A DNA stretch of 64,000 bases, taken from Steinernema hermaphroditum. Lineage: Eukaryota > Nematoda > Chromadorea > Rhabditida > Steinernematidae. Shown here one piece after another: positions 36,201-49,375 of this stretch; position 1 is the stretch's first letter; every line of letters begins with the position of its first letter. The position numbers and the translations under genes are program-made. Below the pieces are notes generated by a model. That model did not search any database. It saw only the letters and a list, made by a program, of their open reading frames with translations, and was not told the DNA's origin. The DNA lies in contig CM059625.1 in NCBI GenBank assembly GCA_030435675.1, positions 14,570,001-14,634,000 on the forward strand. Reading direction: 5' to 3'.

Positions 36201-39200
36201 AGAAAACAAACCAACGACTGTGTTCGCCATTGGCTTCTGGACGATGAAGCAAGTCCGACTCTACACCCTTGTGCCTAATCCACGAGAAATTACGCGCGTT
36301 ACACTTGGAGAACGTGACATTCTCAGGTCGATTTTGATGATCAAAATGGAGGACACAGCCTACGTCTTGGCTTCGTTGGCCGACGGATCAATTCACTACT
36401 TCACTGCTGACTTTGAAAGCAGTACGTCGATTCCCTATGACTTCAATAATTTCATCTTCAGCTTTTCTCAGCGAGCACAAGAAAGCGACGCTGGGAACGC
36501 TTCCAATCAAGTTGGTGAAATTCTACTGCAAGGGCCATCCGACGGTGTTTGCGTGTGGAGATCGGCCAACGCTTTTGTTCTCATCCAACCGGAAACTGGT
36601 TTTCTCAAGTGTCCATCTGAATCTTGTAGAAACGATGTGTTGGTTCAACACGGAGGACTATCCGGATGTGACGATATTTGTTAGCCACAATGACTTGACT
36701 ATAGGTACGCTAGTCGACATTTCACTGTGTAAATCAGGCCCATTTCTGCCTTGCTTCATTCAGCCAGCGTTGATGAGATCCAAAAGCTGCATATTCGGAA
36801 AATCAAGGTGGGCGAGACCGTACGGCGAATATGTGCACAACCGGAAACGGCAACAAACGCCATCCTGACAATGAGATGTGAACGTCGAACGTTAACAGAG
36901 AAACTGGAATATCCTCCATGCTTCTCAAACACTTGCAAGACTGTCGAACACAGTGTGATTCCCGATCATGGCATTGGGCAGGACATCACACTTGGGGTGT
37001 CGCTCGATGTGCACTCCTTCTGCGTTTTGGACGAAGACTACAAACCATTTTACGTGCATGAACTCGGCCCTTGTGAGTACGCGATGGCCGTGTATTCGAT
37101 GAAGTTAGGATGGCCAGAGAGGCCGTACTATGTAGTGGGTACCGCAGTGGCCCACCCCGACGACAATGAGTGCCGATTGGTAGGTTTCCAAAGTGAACCA
37201 CATGAATATAGGCATTTTCAGGGTAGGCTAATTCTGTTTGAAGTTTTGACCACGGTCAAAAAGGGGAAAGCGACGAAGAGAGTGAAGTTCGTTTGCCAGC
37301 GGGTTCTGAAAGGCCCCGTCTACTGCATCGGAGGAACGCACGACTCCAGAAAGATAGTAGCAACGGTCGGCGGTTGTCTACGAGTTTTCGACATAACCAA
37401 AGAAAGGGTTCTTTTGGCCAACGGCGAACCGTTTCACAATTTGATGACCTGCGTTGCGGTGAAGACGAGGGGGAGCACCATTCTTATCGGCGATCTCATG
37501 CGCTCGATTGTGCTGGTTAGATATGCTCCGGAGAAATTTCGCTTTCAGGAAATCGCCAGGTTAGTCGACCATAACTTCAACGCTCATTTTTTCCACAGTC
37601 ATGTCAAATTGACTTACTTTTCTATTGTTCTCCATAGACTGCGAGACAAGTGGCTCTCAGGAACACACCTGCCACGCTCTCCCTAAACAACATATATTTA
37701 ACGTCGAGACATTTCGCCACCTCCCGGAACAAAATTACCCTTCGAATTAACACAATATTATTTGTTAGCTTCAGCAAAACATCATTTGAATGCTCAGAGA
37801 TCGACATCTATTGAGTTAGCGAAAAACAAACTTGTTTATGCCGAGAAGGCATTTTTTGCGCTATTCTCGAATTATGGATTTAAGATAACCTTTCATAAAG
37901 GGTGCATCTTTAAGAACGCTCCAAGCGATACGTTTAGAGATTTTGAACCGAACTGGATGACATCGGTGGAATACGTCAACGACAATACCTTCATTGGCGC
38001 CGAGAACAATTACAACATATTCGTTGTACAGCAGGATAGGTTGGCGAGAACGGAAGATGAACAACATCGATTAAAGGTAACGACATGACTTAATTCTACA
38101 TCATATACGTGCTTTAGACTGTTGGACAATACTATCTTGGGTCAATGATAAACGTATTCCGAAGGGGAATGCTACTCAACGCACCGCTCGACTCAAGTGT
38201 GAAGATGATGAATCCGATCATTACGGGTACAGTTGACGGAAGCATCGATGTCATCGTTCAACTTGAGGATAACATCTTTGAGTAAGTGAGATTTCTATTT
38301 AAATCTCACCTAGGCACTCCCTTTTTTGTTTATTCGCAAAGACAACAGAGATTGTTATCCGTAGCGGAAATTCCAATCAGGCGTTCCGATAATTGCCGTC
38401 TGGGAGACTTAGGACTATGAGTGATATTTTCTTTTGAATTCAGTATGCAATTAACTTGGTCGTCATACGGTATTCAAAGCAGAAAAAAGAGCATCGTTTC
38501 ATGATCAGCAAACATTTTGAGGGCAAAAACAACTTCCATTCGTGCGACGTACTTTTGCAAACAAAACACTGAGTACTTACGCATGGAATCGAACCAGCAT
38601 GTTGCCCTACGAAGATCTCATATTTCTTGTTACCCTGGGAAAAACCCTTGAGGTAATTTCAGGCTTTTACGCGGTCCCAAAAATAGCACTTTCGAGAAGT
38701 AGCAGATTCACCTCTATTTTGTGTTTTAATAGGGTTAGCTCAATCTAAAACCGTCGAGTTTGATCTTCTGAACTACGTATCCCAAAGATAGCTTATTCAC
38801 GCAATGCAACATAAACGGAAATGCATTATTGTTCGCCGAACATCCACTCCCCTCTTTCGAACCCAAGATGTTGCATTTAAGCAGACGTAACCCAATTCAC
38901 TAACGAAATTTGCGCTTTAGACTCGTATTGAAAAGCAGCTCCCTTTGCAAAAAAAGTCGACTTCTCATGCCATATTTACTTCCCAGCTTATAGTTGCATT
39001 TTGCACGTAGCAACCTGCGGATTTGGTCAATAGCACGTACTGCGTCAAATTTCGATTACAATCCTTCAAATTAATTAACGTCGATCTTGTGCGGGGCTCA
39101 CTGACGTGGTTGTTTGTTGTTTCAGGTACTTGCGTGCCCTCCAAACGAAATTCAGCAAGCAGGCCCTCAACTGCATGCGGATATCGCACGCGAAGTACCG

Positions 39201-39417
39201 AGAATTCCACACCGAAACGCGGCAAGTGATCTGTAGGGAGAACGGCGGGTTCATCGACGGCGACCTTCTTGAGGGTTTGCTGGACATGCCGAAAGAAGAA
39301 GTCGCGACACTCATGAAAGGAGTCTACATGAAGGGCCCCAACTCGACCATTCCGGACACCGAGCTCAGCGTTGATGAATTGCTGAAGATTATCGAAGATC
39401 TCTCTCGTATTCATTGA
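33246..39417 (+). CDS. ddb-1: DDB1, adaptor of CUL4 ubiquitin ligases
   Basis: Fourteen exons (33246-33461, 33536-33667, 33926-34070, 34113-34312, 34567-34743, 34785-35024, 35468-35957, 36200-36421, 36462-36704, 36764-37179, 37222-37559, 37938-38076, 38118-38281, 39126-39417) sum to 3414 bases, 1137 residues; human DDB1 has 1140. Landmarks run in order: YIVSAQKPTVVTHSVVG at the start, GNLSDRIGRPTECG, ISYIDNGVIFIGSKFSD, LVTCSGAFQDGTIRIVRSG, FACGDRPTLLFSSNRKLVF, SVDEIQKLHIR, ILIGDLMRS, DFEPNWM, GGFIDGDLLEGLLD and a final IEDLSRIH. The fold is three beta-propellers plus a C-terminal helical domain; it bridges CUL4 to WD40 substrate receptors in DNA repair and replication licensing. The region after residue 72 is a little shorter than in relatives. 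Introns include one of 40 bases (36422-36461), an in-frame one of 42 (37180-37221) and a long one of about 840 (38282-39125). A splice acceptor lies 13 bases before the ATG. Confidence 0.95.
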
Positions 39418-42400
39418 AATGCACTGTTTTTGTGACTGCACACCAGACCTCTAGATGAAAAAATAGTTGTTAATTGTGTAAATATTCGCATCGTCATCGT
39501 TCTCGCCTTATTTATTAAACACTTGTTCTCGAAAACAGCGAAGTTAATCCATTTTCGATGCGGTCAATGCCTCGTTCCCTATTCATATCTGTGCCGAGTC
39601 GCATTTTTAAATGCCTCGTGCCTTAAAGTTGCAACAAGTGCTTGCTTGGTGGTCGACGACCGCGCCCGCCGCTCACCCCTTCTCGCCCCGTTTATATGTC
39701 TTTCTTTGCTTAGATATTCCCGTTGCGCACTCCTCCTCCATCAGCCTCGGCTCTTCTCCGCGAGCCGCCAAGCTCGAGCCGTGAAGACCGCTGGCCGGCG
39801 ACGGACGGATGGACGTGACTGACGTCCGGCCGACCCCGGGGAGAGTATTGACTCGACCGCTGCTCTTACTCTTATTAGTTAGTCGTGTTAATTTCCCCGT
39901 GCACCCCTTCAAAATTGCCAGGAAACATAGTTGATTAAGTGTCTCTTTGCATGTCCGCGCGCTGCAGCTCGCGCGCGCGATATATGGCTTCCGCGGATTA
40001 CGAATGGTGAAGGCGGAAGTCGCCCAAGTTGAGAAGGTGTTGCGCTCGTGAGGAGATCGAAGTTGCAATTATATGTCGCATGCAAAAGGGGAGCTAAGGG
40101 TAATGGAAGCCTTTCGTCGCAGAGGGCTAGTTTCCGATATGGAAGTGCATCGAAAATATACGCCAGAAATTTCACAAATTTTTAAAGAGATAAACTAAAG
40201 ACTCTAGGATGTCACTTACCGTTTAGTGTGCTATCTAAACAGTCAAATAGGGATACACTTTACTTTTAAGTGTACATTTACCAGCCGGTTATGGAAGCCC
40301 TTTGTGAAAGCGGAGGGCTAGTTTCCAAAAAGTCTCGATCTAAAAAGTTACCTTACCACTTAAGGGTATGTTTTGGTTGTTTTGCTGTTTCGATCCATGT
40401 TGTCTGCTCAGGCTTAACTCCCCCCATTTTACGTACTTCCTTTCCCGATGCCAACTGTTCGTGAAAACGATTCGTATCAATTACGTCAAGTGCTTCTTCA
40501 AACAAACGGAGCTATTACAGCAATTAACATATGAATCACCTTATTTCCGCACTTTCGGTCATCATCTAATATCGTTTAGTCCCTGTTTCATGTCGTAAAT
40601 CTTACGCCGACCATCGAGCATATCGGAAATTCCATTTTATAATTCATCACGTGTCTAATCCACTTCGGTGCAAATCACCTGCCACCCCTCCTGTTTCCCT
40701 TACCTTAATAGTCTCGGGACAAGTACATTTCCACAATCCCGAGAATGAGTAAATATGTGTCCTAAGCTTATATTTAGCGTTATTTTAATGTCCGATCCGG
40801 TAGGTCGTGATTACGAGACACGTTTTTATGTTTATTGAGCATTTCCACCTCACGCGAGGTATTCCATTTTTGTCACTGTTTCCCTTTGCTCATCGCTGTC
40901 TGAATAGAGAGTGTTTGTAACGAAGGAAAAACATAGGTTCTGTCAAAAAAACAAAGGCGTCATTTGTTTACCTCGCAAGTCATGCTTGAAAATATGGTTC
41001 AGTCGCGAAATATGAAGAAGGAAGAGGTTCTATCTTTGTGAAGAGCAGTACAACTCCGGTTAGTCACTTATGGTTGGCCGAAAGGCGAACATCATGAGTC
41101 ACTCTTTTTTGGCTTAATGCTCTAGTCACACTTTTTCTCTGTTTACGATATGTTTTGTGTCCAATTGACTAAGTTGAGGTTGATTCTATTAGATACGTTT
41201 CCAACAGCATCAAGGTTTTTCGCTTACCCTACTTCTTTTCAATTCTTGGACGGCAGATAAATGCGCGCGCGTCATTTCCGATGGCGCCGGGCATTGAGCA
41301 CCGGGAGTCATTAGACGAGATGAGTCACACGAGACAGAACGTGTCCGATGCGAAATATCCGTCCGTCTGCTTTTACGAGATACAAACAAACAGCCCTGAT
41401 CTCTCGCCTTTGTTAGCCTAGACTTGTTGATTTATCTTATATGTGTACTTTGTTTTTTAATTCTGCTTTCTAGAGGTCCTGGAACTTGTGTATATATGAA
41501 TATGTACCAGCACGTGCGTGGATCAAAGTACGTCTATCTCCTGCTTTCTAATCAAACAGTTTTGAAATATTTTACTTTATACCTTATATGTTTCATGTTT
41601 ATTTCTGTACAAGCCCTTTCTGACTTAAAAGGGTAGACAACTCACCGCGTCAAACGACAAAAAAAACACGAACAACAATCACCGATTCTCTGAATGTGTG
41701 GCTAGCATTTGTTCACACGAATAATCCGTGTGTAGCTTGTGACGTTGAGCAATCAAGTCCTTTGTCAATCCTTGGAAATCAGACTTGTTCAATAATCAAT
41801 TAACAGGAACTGTTGTCCTGTGATCAAGATTCCAGGTATGCTGGCGAAGCTGGGCGACTACTTGGAATTGGTCTGTTTTGTTTGCTAACTGGAGTATGAA
41901 GCACTTGGTTGAAAAGTTCACGTTAAGTACCCTGGTTCAGGGACGCTCTCCATAATTGGTCTTCAGTTGTAGTATAGACCCGCTGTGTGGTAAATGAGAT
42001 CGTCGGATTAGGTTGAAACGCGATTGTGCGCTGCAGAACGATCCGCAGGTGTTTTAACGAGAATGCCGATTGTGTGACTTTTAAATGAGACATCAAGTAG
42101 CAATTTTTCTCGTTTGTTTCCAAGATGACTATGGTATGAAACCCTACCCTTTTGTCTTCTTATGTTGCTCGTGAAATGTCGTTTTTTGTGCCGAATGCGT
42201 TCACATGCTTTGAATGTCAAATGCAAATGAAAAGCGAGACAAAAATTGCAGAAATATCCCGCGCTCTTTGAGAGACATTTTTCGTGCAAAAACTACGGAG
42301 CACCCGTGATTAGCCCAAGTTGCATTGACCCTAATTCGCTCCGTTATCCGCCTTCCCTCATGCCGAGTTCGCTACGTTGTTCGGAGAAAAATTAATTGCC

Positions 42401-42530
42401 GACAACAAGTTTATACTCCTCGGGATTGACGCCGCCCACTTACGCGGTAAACACGAACTTACTCGCGAGCCTATTCGCACGCAATTTGCGCTCACGTCGC
42501 GCCACTTGCGGCGCTCTAATCTACGGCGCC
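39418..42530. other. Intergenic region between ddb-1 and sta-1
   Basis: No gene supported. A GC-rich patch lies at 39.65-39.85 kb. Two related stretches, about 40099-40140 and 40286-40328, share TGGAAGCC and GAGGGCTAGTTTCC and look like a diverged short duplication. The remainder is AT-rich. The end should contain the sta-1 promoter. Confidence 0.5.
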
Positions 42531-45500
42531 ATGTTCCAGATGCTGGGCTATCATGACATGAAGATGGCCCTGGCCGATCTCTCGAAGGAGTGTCAGGGCC
42601 TCTGGGACGAGAACAAAGACCTCCAAGGCCGATTTGTCAACGACCTCGCAGAGCTTCAGCGGATACAGTTGGCGATCAGTCAGTTAGAGCAGGAGCAACG
42701 TCATGATCAGCTTTCCCCAGCCAGACAGTCCATGATGGACATGCAACGGCACGCCAGTCAGTTGTACGAGCAGCTCTCCGACAGGAGATTAAATTTAGTA
42801 AGTTTAATTATTTATTTCCTATTTTGTAGTTAGTCCAATCTATTTTTCGGCGTTTGCGTGAAATCGGGTAATGTGATTCTCAAACTACTAATCATGAGAG
42901 CCTATAGATGGATCACCCTATGAGACTAATCAGCATAGAACAACATAAGTCACTATTTTTGTTGACAATATACGCATAATTTGCGTGCCCTGAGCAATCC
43001 TTTAGGAAAACAATTCTTGATATCTTTCTTCCAAACTCTTTATTTTGACCAAAAACTCACGTCTACTTGGCATACCATGTGCAACCGTACCATGTCCAAA
43101 TCAATCGCACTAATTATATTTGGTCAAAACACACTTGCAATTAAATCCACAATGTAATTTTGATGAAAACACAATTAAGATTAGATGGACATACCGAAAA
43201 CAAAGTCCTTGTTAGTCATCTTTCGTTGCATATTTCCTAGAAAACAGGATGAACACCGTAAGAAGTCTGTAACAAAGCGAGATCATCCCCTCTGCTACGG
43301 TCACCATTTGCTCCAATCACGGCGTCCGTACAGTAAAAGATCACTGTTTGCGGACACAAAACAGATGAGCACTCATTTCTGACGTTTTTCCCATAAGGAA
43401 ACATACCGATTATTTGTGATAGTTTGTTGTTTTTACGAATGAAAGCAATATGTAAGCAAAGCAATAAAACAAGATATTATATTTATAGTAGTTTTTTCAT
43501 CGAAATTAGAAACATTTCCTGTCTAAAACACGTTGATGTAAGAACGCAATCTTGGATCTTAAAACCAATCGCCTTTAGCACATGGGGTGCATTAATAATT
43601 AACGATGTAGTGTGCACTGACTGCAAAGGTGCAGAGCACAAGAATTTTTGCAAATCGGCTTTTTGCAGGGGCTTTTTAAACTGTGTTTTTGAGGTTGTAG
43701 AAAATGTAGATTATATTAAGCAGATTCAAGTACAAATCAAAGCTACCCCAATGTAATTTCGTTGTCGTGTCGCGACATTTACGCCGACAAATCTGACGGC
43801 TTTTCACACGCAAATCCGCTAATCTCCGGCTGGCAGGATATTAACGTAAAAGCGAGTGACTTATTAATGTCAGTTTGTGAAAAGAAAGCATTGAATGGCG
43901 CTGAATAAGGCCCAAATCATACATGTTAGAGGGGAGACTATATAAAATAGCAGAACAAAACGTAGTCTAAACAGGTAAGTTATTATACAAAAAGTAACCA
44001 GCTGCAGTGTTTGCAAAGAGCAGCTGTGCATAACATATTTGTTTTTTACGATACCTTTCTGTGTTTCAATCGAATAGCAGGTATGTACGTCGCTGAGAGT
44101 TTTGCAATTTTCATTCTAAATTAAGTATCTTTCACAAGGTCGCCGGCACCGGCGGCTGTTCACATGCAAAACGGTGCCGGCGCCGGTAAGGGCACCTTGT
44201 GAAAGAGCCATTAGGCGTTTATGGGCCTGTTTTCCCTGAAATTTCAGTGTGAAATAACGTTTGGTCATCATGAAAGGTCACCCTAGGTTCTTCTGCTTCT
44301 TTTTACACCCTTAGCATTGACATTTCTGTACCTTCTGGGTACCGTAACCCAGGATACGATGGCTCAAAACTTGCTCAAAATATCCATTACTGGACAAACT
44401 GTGTTATTTGCAGGTAAAAAAGTTAAACGACGGAGTACATTACGTAGCACTACTACAAAATCAGTTGATCTCGGAACGATTATTTGATTGGAAGAATAGA
44501 CAGAAATTAGCGCAAGTTGGAGTGCCTTTCGATTGTAGAGATTCAGCCTTAGACGAAATACAAATGGAGTAGGTGGCTACCGTCTAATTTGGTACATGAA
44601 AACTCATGTTTCAGGTTTGAATTATTAGCGGAACAAAATTGGCAGCTCAGGACATTTGCATGTTGGCAGTTAGACCTGTTAAGGAGAGGGCCTCAACTGA
44701 CAGATAACACAGCTCAATCCCACATTACAAATCTCGGTTCAGTACTGGATAATCTGACAAAACTGTTATGTATGCTGGTATCACAATCGTTCGTCGTAGC
44801 CGTGCAGCCGGAACCGGTGTTAAAGACGCAACACAAGTTTGTGTCCGAAGTACGGTTATTGATAGGCGACAAACTCGGGATAAAACAGCATTTGGTGAAC
44901 ACGAATGTGACAGTGAAGATCATTGCCGAAGAGGAGGCAAGAATGCTTAGCAATGGACAGATCCATGAGAAAGACATGTAAGTTTTTCTAATCTTAGATA
45001 TGATCTTCTTAACATTTGGCCGATGGAGCAAAGACCTTAAAACCGTCTTCATGGCTTCTCCTATTTATCATCTTCTATAGTACACTTTATTCAACCGTCT
45101 TTCAGCAAAACTGTCGGTTCCATAAGTAACGACTTCGAAAAGCTGACCCTCGACGATAAAGGCCACATGGCTGCGAAATTCAACAACTCGGTAAATCATG
45201 GAAGTTAACGATTGGCCATGAATAACAAACGCGAATTTCAGAAACTGACCAGGATCGCTCACCGTAAGCCCCCTCCTAAGGGAGTACAGGGCGACTGCAA
45301 GACGAGTGTTTCACAGACGGCCACCGACCAGAAGTACGCTCTGCTCTTCCACATCAGTCCATTCCAGCTAGGAAATCTCGGCAAATTCGACGTGTGGACC
45401 CTATCACTGCCACTCATGGTTACGGTACACGGATCTCAGGACTGCGACGCTCAGGGCGCGATTCTTTGGCAGAGAGCATTTTCTTCCGTGGTTCGATATA

Positions 45501-46859
45501 GAAGATAATGCCAGCGATGTATGTTTTGCATTTTCAGAACCGCAACAACATGACCAACGACATTGCTGCTGTCACATGGTCGGATCTGAGCCAGGTTCTG
45601 AAGCACAAATTCACTCTGTTCACGGGTGCTCATCGGCCAATCAGCGACTCGGATCTGGCCTACCTGGCAGAGAAGTTGATTGTGCCGTCAAATATGGACA
45701 ACAAACCAATCACTTTCCACAGGTTTGCCAAGGTAAGAAGAGCAAGCTATTTTTAACAGGGCAAAACTAAACAAGAGAGGATCCTTTAAAGTTGTTAAGA
45801 TAAAGAGAGTCGCACAGGGAAGCCTAAATCCAGTACGTTTTAGCAAAACCTCCGAGAAGACACGAACTTCTCCTTCTGGGAATGGTTCTTCTCGATTATG
45901 CAGCTTATCAAACAGAAATTGCTCAAGTACTGGGATGAAGGTAATGAGAATTTTGCTGCCTTGAGATAACAGAACTTCGTCATCAGGATGGCTGGTTGGC
46001 TTTATCAGCAAACAGGACGCCTCGTCGCGTATGATGAACTCTCCCATGTCCACATTCCTCATGCGGTTCAGTGATACTCAAACGGGTGCCGTTAGCATCG
46101 GGTTCGTGTGCGAAGAGGACGACGGAAAAAGTGAATATGGCCGACGTACGCTTACGATTATAAAGAGATGTGTTTTAGTTCCTTTCCACTTGTCGCCCTT
46201 CTCGATTAAAGACCTCGATCAGCTGTCGATGGCGCAGCGAATAGCTTCGTGTCCTCAGCTGAAAGACATTAGGTACAGTAATGTTTGTTGAGTCGATTTG
46301 GAATGTCGTACGTTTCCAGGTTTCTCTACCCTAACATTGACAAGGAGGAGATGTTACGGTATTTTGATAGCGAGGAAAGGCATAAGTCAGAATCGCCCAC
46401 TGGATACATTCAGTCTGAGATTGTGATGGTGGCCAAAACTGGGTAAGTATCTTCCGGAAATAAGAGCATCAATCACTGTTTTGTGCAGCGCCAAACACAA
46501 TCTAACACGATTACTTTAGAAAGGTGTCAACCGCTTCGACCTTCGGCGGTGACAGTCCCTCATCGCAGTCCCACCACGGCAAACTGGACTGGTCCCCGGG
46601 CGAAGTGATCCACCATTCGGGTTCCATGGATATGTAAGTCTCGGTAACTGGCTCAGTCCAAGACTGCGTTAACGCCTGTTTTAGCGGTGATGAACTGGTG
46701 ACCATGCTGTCTCAAAGTCAAATCGAGTCGACGAACGTCGAAACCCTTCTGGGCGCCGGCTTCCGACCACAACTTCCACGAGAGCCTTTACAACAAATCG
46801 ACTTATCATTCATTGACTCTTTCAACCAGCCTTACAACATAAACCAGCACATGGAGTAA
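42531..46859 (+). CDS. sta-1: STAT transcription factor, STA-1-like
   Basis: Twelve exons (42531-42797, 44414-44568, 44615-44977, 45106-45190, 45242-45490, 45538-45732, 45844-45940, 45987-46130, 46179-46272, 46320-46442, 46520-46633, 46685-46859) total 2061 bases, 686 residues. It starts in the STAT coiled-coil (ALADLSKECQGLW onwards, to about residue 260), followed by the DNA-binding domain, a linker and an SH2 domain containing FLMRFSD with the phosphotyrosine-binding Arg. GYIQSEIVMV follows; Tyr579 is at the place of the conserved activation tyrosine. As in C. elegans STA-1, the usual STAT N-terminal oligomerisation domain is missing. STATs dimerise on tyrosine phosphorylation and act in the nucleus; worm STA-1 is reported to repress antiviral genes. 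Intron 1 (42798-44413) is 1.6 kb and carries a hairpin-forming GC-rich element. The start ATG is the first in frame; no acceptor lies right before it. Confidence 0.93.
44129..44205. repeat. GC-rich hairpin element in sta-1 intron 1
   Basis: CTTTCACAAGGT (44129-44140) is perfectly inverted as ACCTTGTGAAAG (44194-44205). Inside it GCCGGCACCG is inverted as CGGTGCCGGC, so the 77 bases can fold into one long hairpin in an AT-rich intron. Either a tiny MITE or an RNA hairpin; no target duplication is visible. Confidence 0.7.
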
Positions 46860-47877
46860 TCTGTCTTTTCCTTTCCGTTCTGTCAGTTTTGTTATGTGGG
46901 GCCCGAGCGTCGATCTTGTTCCGAACCTAGCCATCCGGCTGCACTCACGACTCCGAAAATAGTCCACTCCTGAAAGCCATCATCTCCTTTTGTTAACTGA
47001 TCCGAGATCTCAGAAGATTTTGTTGTTTCTAGTCTTCTGTTAACTTATCTCATATTTATTGAAGTCATAATCATTCAGTGCCCGTTGTAAGTATTCCCCA
47101 TTTCCCCGATAGATTCGCGTTAGTATCGCTTTGCTTCGCTCATAATTTATTTGCTCTTGTCGCTCGATGAACTTAAGCAGCATCCATTTTCATGTGCAAT
47201 ATTTTAAATATAAGCTTTAATTGTTTGTTATATCTTCTTATCATGCCTCCACTGATTGTTGAGTTTTTGTCATTTTCATGTACATAATTTGCGTTTTAAG
47301 AATACTATAAGTCAACAGAAGAAACACTGCGCATTGTAAAATCCGAAGAGTTAGTTTCATTATAAGACAATATAACTCTCACTCGTGTCGCGGTGGCGAG
47401 CGGTCGGTCCCTCCGGTCGCTCTCTGAGCGTCGGGTTGGTCAGACAGCAAACCCTGTGGCAGCTGTGACTGTTCCGGCTTCCAGAGGGAATTGGGACACC
47501 CGGAAGCCGTAGTCCCACCACCGCTGACAACAAGATGTCCGACGCCAGGAATCCGACGCCGAACGCTGCGTGAAAAGTCATCCCGAAGGTCGCCGACGCT
47601 CTGAGTACCAGCGAAGACGCAACTCCCGGACCACGGACCATCAGATGCAAGCTCGGAAGCGTCCGCTGTGCCGTAAACGATATTCCGCTGCCATAGCTGA
47701 AGATTTGCCGATTCCCAGATGCCCCGTGAAGTGCGCCGTCTACGACCGGTTCGACATCTACGCCGCGCCGGAGATGAAGTCGTCTGTCAGACATCCTCTG
47801 TTTGTCTATTTTCGGTGTCGCGCAAGGCATAATGCCTTTGATTCGCGAAATAAAGTCGTGAATTCGTGAAAACAATA
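46860..47877. other. 3' flank of sta-1 with a GC-rich block
   Basis: The first 500 bases are AT-rich and suit the sta-1 3' untranslated region. From about 47385 to 47860 the composition switches to GC-rich with open frames on both strands (minus 47360-47875, 171 codons; plus 47570-47869, 99 codons). Neither matches a family I know. The block abuts the transposon end and may be an older insertion. Confidence 0.4.
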
Positions 47878-49197
47878 CAGGGTGTCAACTAAATACTGTC
47901 ACGCGCAAAAAACGCCATAATTTTTCGCAGGACGAACAAAACAAAGCAATTTATATATCACTCGAAAGCGCGTGAAATTCTCTACAACATAAAGTCATTC
48001 ACATTCGAAATGGCTTCCTCGGACGGCGATACAGGCGTCAAAAACGCCTCTGGAAATTCTTCAAGATTCCCGCAGCGACTTCCAGCGTTATTTCCTTCCA
48101 AGCGGTCTGCAGAGCGCGCTTCACGGAATCCACACTAGCGTAGCTTGTAGAGCAGACTTTTTGCTCCAGGACTGACCAAACATCGAAGTTTAGAGAGTTG
48201 AAAAGCGGAGAGTACCGCAGCCAAACATCTTTCCTCTTGACCCAACATCCTTCCTTCACATGGTTGGCTGTGACAAGACAAGGGTATCCTTGGCTCCATG
48301 GCCAGGCGTCCAGTCCTGCTGAAACGTCCGTGCGGTGTTATGGGGTCGATCTACGACCCAGGATTTCACCACACCGCCCAGATCCAGGTTTTGGCAGTTC
48401 TTACCATTGCAGGTCACCCTTTTTTCCATGGACTTCGAAGAAAACCAGCTCCAGGTTCCCAAGTTCAGAAACCCCGGCCCAAACCATAATGGATTGTGGG
48501 GAATGGCTCTTTTCGGCAGTGATGTTGCTGGGAAGGCCTTTGGGAAGACGTTCACGGTGATCCCGGGTGTTTCCCAGCGGCTATACGGTGAAAATCTTTT
48601 AATGCGAGAACATAATGCTCTGGAGGCTCCCACCGCGGCCCTGGGCCTTCATCTTCTTCGCTTTCTCCTTTTTTTCAACCTTCATTCGATCGCTCAAAGG
48701 CTGTCCGCGCACCAGTTTGTAGGGATGGACCCCTAGATCTTGTTCCACCAGTCTTGTGACCGATGAGGCGCTGATTGGTGTTCCCTGGCCAGCTTTCTCA
48801 TGTACCATGCTGGATTCTGGTTACTTTTCTTCCTGATACTTTCTCTGGTTCTGGGAGTCCTGGCGGAGCGCGGCCTTCCACGTCACTGACGGTCCTTGAC
48901 TCCAGCAGTCTCCTGGTAACGTTTAATCACGCGATGAACTTGCATTAAATGAGGATTCAACGTCTTCGAAATCTTGGGTATTGGCATTCCACGCTTGTGG
49001 TAGGCGACGATGGAAAAATGGTTTTTTTCTGAGACCATTCTTCTGAATAGCAGCGCATAAAATAACAAAGCAAATAGCAGTTCTAGATCAGAAAAGCATG
49101 CAGAACACGAATAAAACAAATGCCGGAGAGGAAAGTGCAGAAAAGCGCGAAAAATTCAAGAGTTTCGAACGCGTGACAGTATTTAGTTGACACCCTG
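47878..49197 (-). mobile_element. Tc1/mariner-type DNA transposon, 1320 bases
   Basis: The two ends are perfect 28-base inverted repeats (47878-47905 and 49170-49197) beginning CAGGGTGTCAACTAAATACT. The element is flanked by TA on both sides (47876-47877 and 49198-49199), the target duplication typical of Tc1/mariner elements. The size and a single reverse-strand transposase reading fit that superfamily. The perfect ends suggest a fairly recent insertion, or one mobilised in trans. Confidence 0.92.
48010..49119 (-). pseudogene. Degenerate Tc1/mariner transposase
   Basis: Reverse-strand translation in several frames gives successive pieces of one transposase: an N-terminal helix-turn-helix part (YHKRGMPIPKISKTL, VHRVIKRYQETAG), a middle part (GTPISASSVTRLVEQDLGV, QSIMFS) and a C-terminal DDE part (FQQDWTPGHGAKDT). 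The frame is broken by stops and shifts. One stop follows KDRQ near 48883, and one falls just after QSIMFSH near 48599, where the first catalytic Asp of the family is normally found. The second Asp, in FQQD, remains. It cannot make an active enzyme, so any movement would need a transposase from another copy. Confidence 0.85.
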
Positions 49198-49375
49198 TAT
49201 AAGCCAGGATTGGGTCCGTTAGGCAAGCTGTTTGTAAATATGATGACACTATTTCAAAATAAGATTTTTAGAAAATGAAAGGACTTGTCTATCTCTCAGG
49301 AGGTGACCTGTCTGCGTGGGTCATTTTTTAGACACTCCGTCTGTCTATTTGCCAGTTAGAGAAAAAGGTCCTATA

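Noticed and set aside
38570..38600. tRNA B-box-like sequence on the minus strand in a ddb-1 intron (GGTTCGATTCC)
   Set aside because: The T-stem does not pair and no matching A box or acceptor stem was found upstream.
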